From: an uncultured Lachnospiraceae bacterium
GTDB taxonomy: Bacteria > Bacillota > Clostridia > Lachnospirales > Lachnospiraceae
Direction of reading: 5' to 3'
NCBI GenBank assembly: GCA_910587155.1
Contig: CAJULA010000016.1
Location: forward strand, 1-64,000
DNA length: 64,000 nucleotides
The notes beneath the pieces were generated by a model. It saw only the letters and a list, made by a program, of their open reading frames with translations. It searched no databases and was not told the origin of the DNA. Shown in pieces: positions 24,686 through 33,520 of the stretch. Position 1 is the stretch's first letter. The number at the start of each line of letters is the position of its first letter. The translations under genes were made by a program, and so were the position numbers.

Positions 24686-25072
24686 ATGGAAATCATCAAA
24701 ATCGGAGCGATCGGTATTGTAGGAGTTATGCTGGCCGTATTTTTCCGGACGATCAAGGCGGAATATGGTGTTTATATCGGTGTATTGACCGGGCTTTTGA
24801 TCTTTGGCTGTACGATCGGCAATCTGACAGTATTTATGGATGAGATCACGATGTTCCAGTCGATTCTTTCGGCAGACAATGGCTTTGTGGCCATTTTGCT
24901 TAAAATCGTGGGCATTACTTATATCTGTGAATTTTGTGCCGGCATATGCAAGGATGCCGGATATGGCGCGGTAGGCGGGCAGATTGAGATATTCGGGAAA
25001 GTGATGGTGCTTCTGACCGGGCTTCCTATTCTGCTCTCCGTGATTCAGACAATACAGAATTTCAAGGGGTAA
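24686..25072 (+). CDS. spoIIIAD: stage III sporulation protein AD
   Basis: This 128-residue protein has four hydrophobic segments and the family pattern VGITYICEFCAGICKDAGYGAVGGQIEIFGK. A strong GGAAGGAGGTGA stands before it. It forms part of the membrane base of the SpoIIIA complex together with AC and AE. Confidence 0.95.
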   Translation: MEIIKIGAIGIVGVMLAVFFRTIKAEYGVYIGVLTGLLIFGCTIGNLTVFMDEITMFQSILSADNGFVAILLKIVGITYICEFCAGICKDAGYGAVGGQIEIFGKVMVLLTGLPILLSVIQTIQNFKG

Positions 25073-25075
25073 ACT

Positions 25076-26119
25076 ATGGAGCTGACAGAGGAAATCAAAG
25101 GATTGAATAACCAGATAAGCAGTCTGTTCCCAGCCTATCAGATTGATCTGCCAAAGTTGTTTGAACTGCTTATTTCCGGCAACGTGACAGAAGCGCTCAA
25201 ACTGTGTTTTCAGGATCTGGCGGGAGCGCTGCAGGGAGAGGTGGGCAGCTTTACGGGAACGATCGCCATGCTTCTGGGAGTGGGGATTCTGGCAGCCCTT
25301 TTGATGAATCTCACGGATCTGTTTGAGAACAGGCAGATTGCCGATATCGGGTTTTATTTTGTCTATCTGTTTCTGATCCTTATTCTGATCCGTATCTTCG
25401 GGACAGTTTCCGACACGGCGCAGGGGCTGATATCAGATATGCTGCTGTTTTTGAAGCTGTTTATGCCGGTCTATTTTCTGGCCGTGGGAGCTTCCAGCGG
25501 GGTGACGACGGGGCTTCTTTCCTATCAGCTTATTTTGCTGGTGATCTATATGATGGAGGCCGCGCTTTCCGCATTGCTGATGCCGATGATACGGGTGTAC
25601 ATCTTTCTGACCTTTATGAACGGACTGTGGACGGAAGAAAAACTACAGATGCTGCTGGATCTGATCAAGCGTATCATAGGCTATTTCCTGAAAATTTTTT
25701 TTGCGGTCATCACAGGCATCAGTGTGATTCAGTCGATGATAACGCCTGTTATAGATTCAGTGAAAATGTCGGCGGTACAAAGGACCGTATCGCTGATACC
25801 GGGTATCGGCAATGTCAGTGACAGTGTGGCGGAACTGGTGATCGGTTCCGCCGTGCTGGTGAAGAACAGCATCGGCGCTCTGGCCGTTGTGCTGCTCGTT
25901 CTGCTTTGCGCGCTGCCGGCAGCCAAGATATGGCTGCTGGCCATGGTACTGAAATTTTCAGCTGCGCTGACAGGGATCGTCAGTGACCGGCGGATCACGT
26001 CCTGCATGGATCGCGTGGGGGAGGGCAGTCTGCTTGTTTTGCGTATCCTGTTGACGGCCAGCGGTCTGTTTTTGATTATGATAGCCATTGCGGCCATGAC
26101 AACGAATCGGGGATTCTGA
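25076..26119 (+). CDS. spoIIIAE: stage III sporulation protein AE
   Basis: This 347-residue polytopic protein has about seven membrane segments, with the family core SVKMSAVQRTVSLIPGIGNVSDSVAELVIGSAVLVKNSIG. The N-terminus (MELTEEIKGLNNQISSLF) lacks the signal peptide that many homologs, such as the longer Bacillus protein, carry. Either it inserts by internal segments or the true start differs. It begins three bases after spoIIIAD, behind AAGGGGT, and ends in a TGATG overlap with spoIIIAF. Confidence 0.94.
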   Translation: MELTEEIKGLNNQISSLFPAYQIDLPKLFELLISGNVTEALKLCFQDLAGALQGEVGSFTGTIAMLLGVGILAALLMNLTDLFENRQIADIGFYFVYLFLILILIRIFGTVSDTAQGLISDMLLFLKLFMPVYFLAVGASSGVTTGLLSYQLILLVIYMMEAALSALLMPMIRVYIFLTFMNGLWTEEKLQMLLDLIKRIIGYFLKIFFAVITGISVIQSMITPVIDSVKMSAVQRTVSLIPGIGNVSDSVAELVIGSAVLVKNSIGALAVVLLVLLCALPAAKIWLLAMVLKFSAALTGIVSDRRITSCMDRVGEGSLLVLRILLTASGLFLIMIAIAAMTTNRGF

Positions 26120-26727
26120 TGGAAGAATATATTATGGAAATTATGAAACGGACCAGTGTTTTTATGATACTGGCCCAGGCGGTGATTCATTTCCGCCCCA
26201 ATCCTTCCTATGAAAAATATTTTAAATTCCTTGTGGGAATCATGACAATTGTGATCTTGGTGATTCCACTGCTGGAGCTTTTGCACAGTGATATTGGCAT
26301 CCGTTATAAGGCATGTATGAATCATTATACGGAGACCCTGGCGGAGATGACGGAAGATAAGCCTGAACTCGCCGGACAGATTCCGGCACCCGGAGAGATT
26401 TATCTGGAGGAGATCGGGCAGGAGATTTGTGCAAAGCTGGAAGAATATGCATCAGAGCAGGGATATCGGATCGTCAGAGTCAGCCTGTCGGATCTCGGGG
26501 AGGGGGCTCCTGGAGAGGGAGAAGACAAAGACGGATATCGCGTCCGGATACGGATGAGCAGGGGAACAGAAAAAGGGCAGGATAATACAGACATTACAAT
26601 AGAAGAAATCCGGATACGGGAAGAGAAGACAGGAGCGGAGCGGGAGGCAGTAGCGATGTTTCAGACGGCCTTTGCCTCAATACTGGAAATCAAAGAGGAC
26701 AGACTGGAGGTAGAGATTATTGAGTGA
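26119..26727 (+). CDS. spoIIIAF: stage III sporulation protein AF
   Basis: This 202-residue protein has two N-terminal membrane helices (about 13-30 and 34-53) and a soluble domain of ring-building type (about 80-200) in the intermembrane space, as in SpoIIIAG/AH. The start overlaps the spoIIIAE stop (TGATG) and the end overlaps spoIIIAG by eight bases. It is a structural part of the channel. Confidence 0.92.
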   Translation: MEEYIMEIMKRTSVFMILAQAVIHFRPNPSYEKYFKFLVGIMTIVILVIPLLELLHSDIGIRYKACMNHYTETLAEMTEDKPELAGQIPAPGEIYLEEIGQEICAKLEEYASEQGYRIVRVSLSDLGEGAPGEGEDKDGYRVRIRMSRGTEKGQDNTDITIEEIRIREEKTGAEREAVAMFQTAFASILEIKEDRLEVEIIE

Positions 26728-27313
26728 AAAAAAAGAAAAATTTATTATTTTTGCCCTGGCGGGCATACTGCTTCTGATCGTCTGTCTGCCTGTAAAAAAA
26801 GAAGAGAATGGTATACTGACTAAGAAAAAAGAAGCCGGATATGCACGGGAAACACCGGCTGCGGATCAGAGCACGACTGCCGATGGAGAGGCTGTCCGGG
26901 AGGAAACGGATTATGGCAGGGCACTGGAAAAAGAATTGGAAGAGCTGCTTGGATGTATGGAAGGTGTGGGTCAGGTCAAGGTGATGATCACGCTGCAGTC
27001 TGGCGGGGAAGATATCGTGGAGAAGGACAGGCCTGCCAGCCGTATGAATTCCTCGGAGAGTGATTCTGTCGGCGGCAGCAGGAATACAAGTGAGATGGAG
27101 AGCGAGGAATCCACCGTCTTTATTACCGATGAGCAGGGCAGACAGATTCCCTATGTACGGAAAAAACTCAAACCCACGGTAGGCGGAGTGGCAGTGCTGG
27201 CAGAAGGGGGAGGAACGGAATCGGTAAGAGTCAATATAAGTGAAACGATTCAGGCATTATTTGGGATCGACGCGAATAAAATTAAAATAGCAAAAATGAA
27301 AACGGCAAAGTAA
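26720..27313 (+). CDS. spoIIIAG: stage III sporulation protein AG
   Basis: This 197-residue protein starts at TTG 26720, behind GGAGGTAGAG. One membrane helix (about 8-24), a low-complexity linker and the ring-building domain follow, with LLGCMEGVGQVKVMITLQS and GGVAVLAEGGG. It forms the large oligomeric ring in the intermembrane space that links mother cell and forespore. Confidence 0.94.
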   Translation: MSEKKEKFIIFALAGILLLIVCLPVKKEENGILTKKKEAGYARETPAADQSTTADGEAVREETDYGRALEKELEELLGCMEGVGQVKVMITLQSGGEDIVEKDRPASRMNSSESDSVGGSRNTSEMESEESTVFITDEQGRQIPYVRKKLKPTVGGVAVLAEGGGTESVRVNISETIQALFGIDANKIKIAKMKTAK

Positions 27314-27325
27314 GGGGAGAATATC

Positions 27326-28114
27326 GTGAAAAATGTACTGAAAAAGAACCAGATTATGATTACGGCACTGGCTATTATGATCGCAGTGGCAGGGTATCTC
27401 AATTTCGCGGGAACGAAATTGAGCGATGAGGAACTGATGAATGTTTCCGGGCAGTCAGTGATTGCGGAAAACGGAGAAGAACTGACCCTGGAGGACGGCA
27501 TTGTGACCGATGATATGGATGCGAGCGCTTCCCTTGAAATCTCAGACGAAGACCTGGAACTGGCAGACGGCATGCTGACAGCGGATGGAGTATTGACAAC
27601 GGAAAACGGTACGGATCAGACCATCGTACAGGATATCGAAAGTCTTGATACGGATGATATTACGGCTTCTGCCGACTATCTGAATGAAGAGATGACAGAA
27701 GTGGCCCAGGGCGAGGTGTCCGCGGAAGATACGCCGGGCGAAGCAGTCTTTACCTCTTCCACAAATGTGACATCTATGTCAGGTGCCAAACTGATGAAAG
27801 AACAGACAAGAGCAAAGAATAAAGAGACACTGTTAAATATCATCAACAGCACGGGTGTTTCCGAACAGCAGAAGCAGAGTGCGATCGAAGGGATGATACA
27901 GCTTACGGATATTGCGGAAAAAGAGACTGCGGCAGAAATCCTGCTGGAAGCAAAAGGATTTGAGGATGTGGTGGTGAGCATCAGTGAGACAGGTGTGGAC
28001 GTGGTGGTAAGTGCAGAGACACTGACAGATGCCCAGTGTGCGCAGATTGAAGACATCGTGACAAGAAAGACCGGAACCGCGCCTGAAAATATCATTATCC
28101 AATGTAGCAAATAA
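27326..28114 (+). CDS. spoIIIAH: stage III sporulation protein AH
   Basis: This 262-residue protein starts at GTG behind GGGGAG. It has one membrane helix (about 10-27), a long acidic linker (about 45-140) and a C-terminal YscJ/FliF-like domain (KEAAEILLEAKGFEDVVVSI type). It contacts forespore SpoIIQ. The linker is longer than in Bacillus SpoIIIAH. Last gene of the operon, it is followed by strong hairpins. Confidence 0.94.
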   Translation: MKNVLKKNQIMITALAIMIAVAGYLNFAGTKLSDEELMNVSGQSVIAENGEELTLEDGIVTDDMDASASLEISDEDLELADGMLTADGVLTTENGTDQTIVQDIESLDTDDITASADYLNEEMTEVAQGEVSAEDTPGEAVFTSSTNVTSMSGAKLMKEQTRAKNKETLLNIINSTGVSEQQKQSAIEGMIQLTDIAEKETAAEILLEAKGFEDVVVSISETGVDVVVSAETLTDAQCAQIEDIVTRKTGTAPENIIIQCSK

Positions 28115-28138
28115 AGGAAAGTTATGGTATACTTCTAT

Positions 28139-28240
28139 GGAAAACGACAAACAAAAACTGTCGTTTCCGACAGCCCTCCGGGGGGCAGGCCTGCCCGCCG
28201 GTCTGTATCAGCCGCAAGCGGCAGGCGGCTGATACGGACC
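28139..28240. repeat. cluster of hairpins between spoIIIAH and prfC
   Basis: Three structures follow in a row: AAACGACA/TGTCGTTT (28142-28149, 28159-28166), a 14-base palindrome GGGCAGGCCTGCCC (28183-28196), and a 16-bp stem 28200-28215/28225-28240 with one G-T pair and a 9-base loop. No T-run follows. It may be an extragenic repeat or an attenuating leader of prfC. Confidence 0.7.
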
Positions 28241-28291
28241 GACGGGTTTATATCCGCAGGCGGCAAAACAATAGAGAAAGAGGAAGAAAAC

Positions 28292-29887
28292 GTGAAGAGT
28301 GATTATACAGAGGAGATTGGCAGGAGAAGGACATTTGCGATCATATCGCACCCGGACGCGGGGAAGACTACGTTGACCGAGAAGTTTCTGCTCTACGGCG
28401 GAGCGATTAATCTGGCGGGAAGTGTAAAGGGAAAAGCCACGGCCCGGCATGCGGTATCGGACTGGATGGAGATCGAGAAGGAAAGAGGAATTTCCGTTAC
28501 CTCTTCGGTCCTGCAGTTTGTGTATGACGGATACTGTGTGAATATTCTGGATACGCCGGGACATCAGGATTTTTCCGAAGACACATACCGGACACTGATG
28601 GCGGCGGATTCGGCGGTGATGGTAATCGACGCCTCCAAAGGGGTGGAGGCTCAGACGCGGAAGCTGTTCAAAGTCTGTGTGATGCGCCGCATTCCCATCT
28701 TTACCTTTATCAATAAGCTGGATCGGGACGCCAATGACACATTTGAACTGCTGGATGAGATCGAAAAGGAGCTGGGGATCGCTACCTGTCCGGTCAACTG
28801 GCCTATCGGCAGCGGAAAAGGATTCAAGGGCGTATATGACAGGGAGAATGAACGAATCATTACTTATGAAAATACCGAGAAAGGAACAAAAGAAGGAGAA
28901 AGCAGAGAAATTCCCGTCAAAGAAGAGGGACAGGCTCTTGCGGTGATTGGACAAGAGGCATTTGCGCAGCTGCTGGATGAGATTGAACTGCTGGACGGAG
29001 CCAGCGCGCCGTTTGACCTGCAAATGGTGCGCCGCGGAGAACTGACTCCGGTATTTTTCGGTTCGGCGCTGACCAATTTCGGTGTGGAGATTTTTCTGCG
29101 GCATTTTCTGGAGATGGCTACGCCCCCGCTGCCCCGCAGGGCGGATGTGGGCCTGATTGATCCGGCCGGCCGGGAGTTTTCGGCTTTTGTATTTAAGATT
29201 CAGGCCAATATGAACCGGGCGCACAGGGACAGGATTGCTTTTATGAGGATCTGTTCCGGCCGCTTCGACGCCTCGGCAGAGGTGCGCCATGTACAGGGAA
29301 ACAAAGTGATGCGTCTTTCCCAGCCCCAGCAGATCATGGCCAGTGAGAGAAAAGTGGTGGATGAGGCCTATGCGGGGGATATTATCGGTGTGTTTGACCC
29401 CGGTATCTTTTCGATCGGAGATACCGTCTGCAGCCCGAAGGAAAGTTTTGCCTATGAAGGGATTCCTACCTTTGCACCGGAGCATTTCGCCCGGGTGCGG
29501 CAGATTGATACGATGAAGCGCAAGGCATTTGTGAAGGGCATTACCCAGATCGCACAGGAAGGGGCCATTCAGATCTTTCAGGAACTGAGTGCCGGAATGG
29601 AAGAGATTATCGTGGGTGTGGTGGGGGTTTTGCAGTTTGATGTGCTGAAATACCGTCTGGAAAATGAATACAATGTTGAAATACGTCTGGAAAATCTGCC
29701 TTATGAGCATATACGGTGGATCGAGAATCAGGATATTGATCTGGAAGGGCTGAGCGGCACTTCCGACATGAAAAAAGTAAAAGATATGAAAGGCAACCCT
29801 CTTCTTCTGTTTGTCAATTCGTGGAGTGTGGGTATGACTCTTGACCGGAACAAAGGGCTGATCCTTTCGGAGTTTGGACGTGATTAA
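28292..29887 (+). CDS. prfC: peptide chain release factor 3
   Basis: This GTPase of about 531 residues recycles RF1/RF2 after termination. It has ISHPDAGKTTLTEK (G1), DTPGHQDFSEDTYRTL (G3), NKLDRDANDTFELLDE (G4) and the RF3-specific C-terminal domain with VVGVLQFDVLKYRLENEY. GTG 28292 behind GAGGAAG is the likely start. The longer frame from 28124 reads through the hairpin cluster and gives an atypical N-terminus. The stop directly abuts the lipoprotein gene. Confidence 0.95.
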   Translation: MKSDYTEEIGRRRTFAIISHPDAGKTTLTEKFLLYGGAINLAGSVKGKATARHAVSDWMEIEKERGISVTSSVLQFVYDGYCVNILDTPGHQDFSEDTYRTLMAADSAVMVIDASKGVEAQTRKLFKVCVMRRIPIFTFINKLDRDANDTFELLDEIEKELGIATCPVNWPIGSGKGFKGVYDRENERIITYENTEKGTKEGESREIPVKEEGQALAVIGQEAFAQLLDEIELLDGASAPFDLQMVRRGELTPVFFGSALTNFGVEIFLRHFLEMATPPLPRRADVGLIDPAGREFSAFVFKIQANMNRAHRDRIAFMRICSGRFDASAEVRHVQGNKVMRLSQPQQIMASERKVVDEAYAGDIIGVFDPGIFSIGDTVCSPKESFAYEGIPTFAPEHFARVRQIDTMKRKAFVKGITQIAQEGAIQIFQELSAGMEEIIVGVVGVLQFDVLKYRLENEYNVEIRLENLPYEHIRWIENQDIDLEGLSGTSDMKKVKDMKGNPLLLFVNSWSVGMTLDRNKGLILSEFGRD

Positions 29888-31204
29888 ATGAAAAAATTGC
29901 TTGCATGGCTTTGTTTTGTTTCTCTGCTGCTCACCGGATGCAGCGTCAGGCTGCCTGACGGCGCAGGCATGCAGGAGCAGGCGGAAGAAATGATGGATAG
30001 TCTCACCGGGGCGGCGCAGGAGATAGCCGGCGGCAGTGCGCTGGAAAGTGAGGATGTGGCGGGTACGGAGACGGACACAGGGCAGGAGGGGACCTTTGAG
30101 GCGCGGGAGGACATGCCCGGGGCCGGCGGGGAAACCGACCCGGCCGGTGAGGGCGACCGGCCGGATGAGACGGACAGCCTGGAGCAGGATGGCGGGTTTT
30201 ATGAGGATGGCTGGGCCTATACACAGCTTTCCGCCGGGGAACGGCAGCTGTATGAAGTGATTTTAAAGGCCCTGCCTGCCTGTGAGCCTGATGTGTCTGT
30301 TGATCTGGTGGAAGAAGAGGCGTTTGACAGGGTTTTTCAGTGTGTGATGAACGATCATCCGGAAATTTTTTATGTGGATGGGTATACGTTTACCAGATAT
30401 ACAAAAGGGGATCAGGTGATGGGCAACTCGTTTTCCGGCAGTTATCTTTATGACAGGGAAGAGATTGCGGAAAGGACGGGGAAGATAGAGGAAAAGGCGG
30501 AGGAGATACTGCGCGGCATGCCAGATGGCAGCGATGAGTATGAGAAGGTAAAATATATTTATGAATATCTGGTGGCTCACACGGAATATGTAAGGGGCTG
30601 CGTCGATAATCAGAATATATGTTCTGTTTTTCTGAACGGGGAGTCGGTGTGCCAGGGGTATGCCAAAGCGGCGCAGTATCTGTTTGGCAAATCCGGGATA
30701 GCGTCGATTTTTGTCTCCGGAAAAGTTGGGGACGGAGAGGATCATGTATGGAATCTTGTGCGTATAAACGGGGCATATTATCATGTAGATATTACATGGG
30801 GGGACGCTTCCTACGTGAGCGGGGCAGAGAGCGGGTTTGACGGAAAGCTGCCGCAGATCAATTATGAGTATCTGTGTGTGCCCGACAGCCAGCTTGCGCG
30901 CACGCACACCATTGATAATATCGTTCCGGTTCCGGTCTGTGACAGTATGGAGGCCAATTATTATGTCCGTGAAGGGGCTTATTTTGAAACGGCGGATATG
31001 GAGAAGGCAGCGGCGTTGTTTGATAAGGCTTACGAGGACGGTACGGACTATGTGACGCTGAAGTGCGCAGACAGCGCCGTTTATAAGGAGATGGAAGAAC
31101 GCCTTGTGGAACAGCAGCAGGTATTTCGCTATCTGCAGACGCAGGATGGAACCGTGGCATATACCACCAATGAAGAACAGCTCCATCTCAGCTTCTGGCT
31201 CTGA
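29888..31204 (+). CDS. transglutaminase-like lipoprotein
   Basis: This 438-residue protein has a lipoprotein signal ending LLTGC (Cys at about 18), then a Gly/Glu/Asp-rich spacer to about residue 95. A transglutaminase-like domain follows, with the catalytic Cys in NGESVCQGYAKAA, His in EDHVWNLV and Asp in YHVDITWGD. Such surface proteins often act as cysteine proteases or cell-wall-associated enzymes. The substrate is unknown. It starts one base after prfC, so it is probably cotranscribed. A hairpin terminator follows. Confidence 0.85.
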   Translation: MKKLLAWLCFVSLLLTGCSVRLPDGAGMQEQAEEMMDSLTGAAQEIAGGSALESEDVAGTETDTGQEGTFEAREDMPGAGGETDPAGEGDRPDETDSLEQDGGFYEDGWAYTQLSAGERQLYEVILKALPACEPDVSVDLVEEEAFDRVFQCVMNDHPEIFYVDGYTFTRYTKGDQVMGNSFSGSYLYDREEIAERTGKIEEKAEEILRGMPDGSDEYEKVKYIYEYLVAHTEYVRGCVDNQNICSVFLNGESVCQGYAKAAQYLFGKSGIASIFVSGKVGDGEDHVWNLVRINGAYYHVDITWGDASYVSGAESGFDGKLPQINYEYLCVPDSQLARTHTIDNIVPVPVCDSMEANYYVREGAYFETADMEKAAALFDKAYEDGTDYVTLKCADSAVYKEMEERLVEQQQVFRYLQTQDGTVAYTTNEEQLHLSFWL

Positions 31205-31210
31205 CTCTAA

Positions 31211-31240
31211 GGAAACGCTTTCATCAGCGTTTCCCTAAAT
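31211..31240 (+). terminator. terminator after the lipoprotein gene
   Basis: GGAAACGCT (31211-31219) and AGCGTTTCC (31226-31234) form a perfect 9-bp stem with a six-base loop. The following CTAAATTCTT is a weak T-tract. Confidence 0.65.
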
Positions 31241-31242
31241 TC

Positions 31243-31271
31243 TTGTCAAGTAACGGCAACTTTGTTATAAT
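31243..31271 (+). promoter_or_regulatory. sigma-A promoter of the asp23-nusB operon
   Basis: TTGTCA (31243-31248) and TATAAT (31266-31271) with a 17-base spacer lie 40 bases before the Asp23-family start. Confidence 0.75.
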
Positions 31272-31311
31272 CATTAATAATTTAGAGAATTCCGAGAGAG
31301 GAGAGACTGAT

Positions 31312-31692
31312 ATGGAAAAAGTGGCGGAACGCAGCATAGGATTGCAGGGGGAGGCGGGATCAATCGGTGAAGTCAGGATCGCGGATGATGTGGTAGCTTC
31401 CATTGCCGCTCTGGCGGCGCTGGAAGTGGACGGCGTGGCTTCCATGGCGGGCAATGCCACCGATGAGCTCCTTTCCAGAGTGGGCGTCAAAGGTACGGGC
31501 AAAGGTGCAAAAGTGGAGGTTATTGAGCGGATTGTCAGTGTGGAGATGGCCGTCAACCTGAAATATGGCTATAATATTCCGGCCGTTTCAGGCAGAATAC
31601 AGGAAAAGGTAAAAAGTGCGGTCGAGACGATGACAGGGCTGACAGTATCGGATGTAAACATTCGCATCGCAGGCGTGGTCATGAATGGATAA
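31312..31692 (+). CDS. Asp23/Gls24 family envelope stress protein
   Basis: This 126-residue protein consists of one Asp23 (DUF322) domain: GEVRIADDVVASIAALAALEVDGVASMAG, then VEMAVNLKYGYNIP and VKSAVETMTGLTVSDVNIRIAGV. The family lies near the membrane and is linked to cell-envelope homeostasis. GAGAGGAGAG supports ATG 31312. In clostridia an asp23 gene regularly precedes nusB, as here. Confidence 0.93.
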   Translation: MEKVAERSIGLQGEAGSIGEVRIADDVVASIAALAALEVDGVASMAGNATDELLSRVGVKGTGKGAKVEVIERIVSVEMAVNLKYGYNIPAVSGRIQEKVKSAVETMTGLTVSDVNIRIAGVVMNG

Positions 31693-31701
31693 GGACAGAA
31701 C

Positions 31702-32109
31702 ATGGGCAGAAGAGAACTGAGGGAACAGATATTCAAGCTGCTGTTTCGGATTGAATTTAATAAAAAAGAAGAGATGCCGGAGCAGCTGACATTGTTTTTT
31801 GAAGACGGCGAAGAGGAGATGTCGCAGTCGGACAGGCTGTATATTGCAGGGAAGTATGCGGGTATTGCGGACAGACTGGCTTCCATTGATGATCTCCTCA
31901 ATGAGAAGGCGGAGAAATGGACGACGGACCGGATGGGCAAGGCGGAGCTGACCATCCTGCGGCTGGCCGTCTATGAAATTTTGTTTGATGAGGATGTTCC
32001 CAATGGTGTGGCGATTAACGAAGCGGTGGAACTGGCAAAAAAATTTGGCCAGGACGGCGCCGGTTCTTTTGTAAACGGTATCCTGGCCAGATTCGCGGGC
32101 AGGGAATAG
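31702..32109 (+). CDS. nusB: transcription antitermination factor NusB
   Basis: This 135-residue all-helical protein has RRELREQIFKLLFRIEF and a C-terminal LRLAVYEILFDEDVPNGVAINEAVELAKKFG, the NusB hallmark. With NusE (S10) it binds boxA in rRNA leaders to allow antitermination. It lies nine bases after the asp23 gene and five before xseA. Confidence 0.96.
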   Translation: MGRRELREQIFKLLFRIEFNKKEEMPEQLTLFFEDGEEEMSQSDRLYIAGKYAGIADRLASIDDLLNEKAEKWTTDRMGKAELTILRLAVYEILFDEDVPNGVAINEAVELAKKFGQDGAGSFVNGILARFAGRE

Positions 32110-32114
32110 GAAAA

Positions 32115-33320
32115 ATGAAACATGTATATTCCGTAACGCAGATAAATTCCTATATCCGGAATATGTTTACCCAGGATTTTATGCTGCAGTCCATACGTAT
32201 CCGGGGTGAAGTAAGCAATTGCAAATATCACTCTTCCGGGCATATTTATTTTACGCTGAAAGACGGAAAGGCAGCCATGGCATGTGTTATGTTTGCCGGG
32301 AACCGCAGCGGTCTTGCTTTCCGTATGCAGGAAGGGCAGCAGGTGATCGTGGACGGCAGTGTGGACGTATATGAACGGGACGGCAGGTATCAGCTGTATG
32401 CCAGAGAGATCACCAGGGACGGTGTGGGCCTTTTGTATGAGCAGTATGAACGTCTGAAGGCGGAGCTGGCTGAGCTTGGCATGTTTGCACCGGAGTATAA
32501 GCGGCCCATCCCCCGCTATGTCAGGACGCTGGGCGTGGTGACCGCGCCCACGGGCGCAGCCGTGAGGGATATCATACAGATTACATCCCGCCGCAATCCC
32601 GGCGTGCAGATCATCCTCTATCCTGCCATTGTGCAGGGGGATCAGGCGCAGGCCAGTATTATCAGAGGCATCCACGCGCTGAGTACTCTTTCGGTGGATG
32701 TCATTATCGTGGGACGGGGCGGAGGCTCCATCGAGGATCTGTGGGCCTTTAACGAACGGGAAGTGGCGCAGGCTATTTTTGACTGCCCCATTCCCGTCAT
32801 ATCTGCAGTAGGGCACGAGACGGATACCACCATTGCCGATCTGGTGGCGGATCTGCGTGCCCCCACGCCTTCGGCAGCTGCTGAGCTTGCCGTCTTTGAA
32901 TTATCCGCGGTGGAGGACAGAATGGAAGAATATGCTGCGGCGCTGCTGCGGGCGATGCTGGAGCGGTGCGGCGGGTACCGGAGAAAGGCGGAGATGATGG
33001 CAGCGCTGCTTAAGGTGGGCAGTCCGGCAGGACGGCTGAAGCAGAACCGGATGTATGCGCTTCGTCTGGAAGAGAGACTGCAGGCGGCCATGCGGGACAG
33101 ACTCCAATGTGCGCGGCACCGGTTCGCGCTTTGTACAGAGAAGCTTAAGGGCCTTTCCCCGCTGGATAAACTGAGCCAGGGGTTTTCCTGGGTTATGGAT
33201 GAATCCGGGCGGGGTGTGAGTGATGTGGAACTGGCGGAGCCGGGCCGGATTCTGACGATCCATATGAAAAACGGTATTGTCAGAGCCAGAGTGGAAGAAA
33301 AGGAAAAGGTGATACGGTGA
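32115..33320 (+). CDS. xseA: exodeoxyribonuclease VII large subunit
   Basis: This 401-residue protein begins with an OB-fold (about 1-100, GEVSNCKYHSSGHIYFTLKD). The catalytic region holds GVVTAPTGAAVRDI, VGRGGGSIEDLWAFN and SAVGHETDTTIADLVADLRAPTPSAAAE. A coiled-coil C-terminus follows. With XseB it degrades single-stranded DNA to oligonucleotides. It overlaps xseB by four bases. Confidence 0.97.
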   Translation: MKHVYSVTQINSYIRNMFTQDFMLQSIRIRGEVSNCKYHSSGHIYFTLKDGKAAMACVMFAGNRSGLAFRMQEGQQVIVDGSVDVYERDGRYQLYAREITRDGVGLLYEQYERLKAELAELGMFAPEYKRPIPRYVRTLGVVTAPTGAAVRDIIQITSRRNPGVQIILYPAIVQGDQAQASIIRGIHALSTLSVDVIIVGRGGGSIEDLWAFNEREVAQAIFDCPIPVISAVGHETDTTIADLVADLRAPTPSAAAELAVFELSAVEDRMEEYAAALLRAMLERCGGYRRKAEMMAALLKVGSPAGRLKQNRMYALRLEERLQAAMRDRLQCARHRFALCTEKLKGLSPLDKLSQGFSWVMDESGRGVSDVELAEPGRILTIHMKNGIVRARVEEKEKVIR

Positions 33321-33520
33321 AGAATCAGACACTGGAAGATGCGTTTGGACAGCTGGAGGCAGTGATCGGACGGTTGGAGTCAGAGGAAATCCCGCTGGAA
33401 GAGGCTTTCAGAGTTTACAGCGAAGGAATGGAACTGCTGCAGTTCTGCAATGCCTCCATAGACGCGGTGGAAAAGAAAGTACTGAAAATCAATGAAGACG
33501 GTGGACTGGATGAATTTTAA
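33317..33520 (+). CDS. xseB: exodeoxyribonuclease VII small subunit
   Basis: This 67-residue helical protein starts at GTG, behind GGTGATAC. It has the family pattern FGQLEAVIGRLESEEIPLEEAFRVYSEGMELLQFC. It coats the long helix of XseA. The gene overlaps both xseA and ispA. Confidence 0.95.
   Translation: MKNQTLEDAFGQLEAVIGRLESEEIPLEEAFRVYSEGMELLQFCNASIDAVEKKVLKINEDGGLDEF

Noticed and set aside
28115..28240. Riboswitch or T-box upstream of prfC
   Set aside because: The hairpins lack conserved riboswitch or T-box elements and a terminator/antiterminator pair.
28124..28291. N-terminal extension of prfC by 56 codons
   Set aside because: It translates the hairpin cluster into an atypical basic segment; GTG 28292 has a ribosome site and gives the usual RF3 start.
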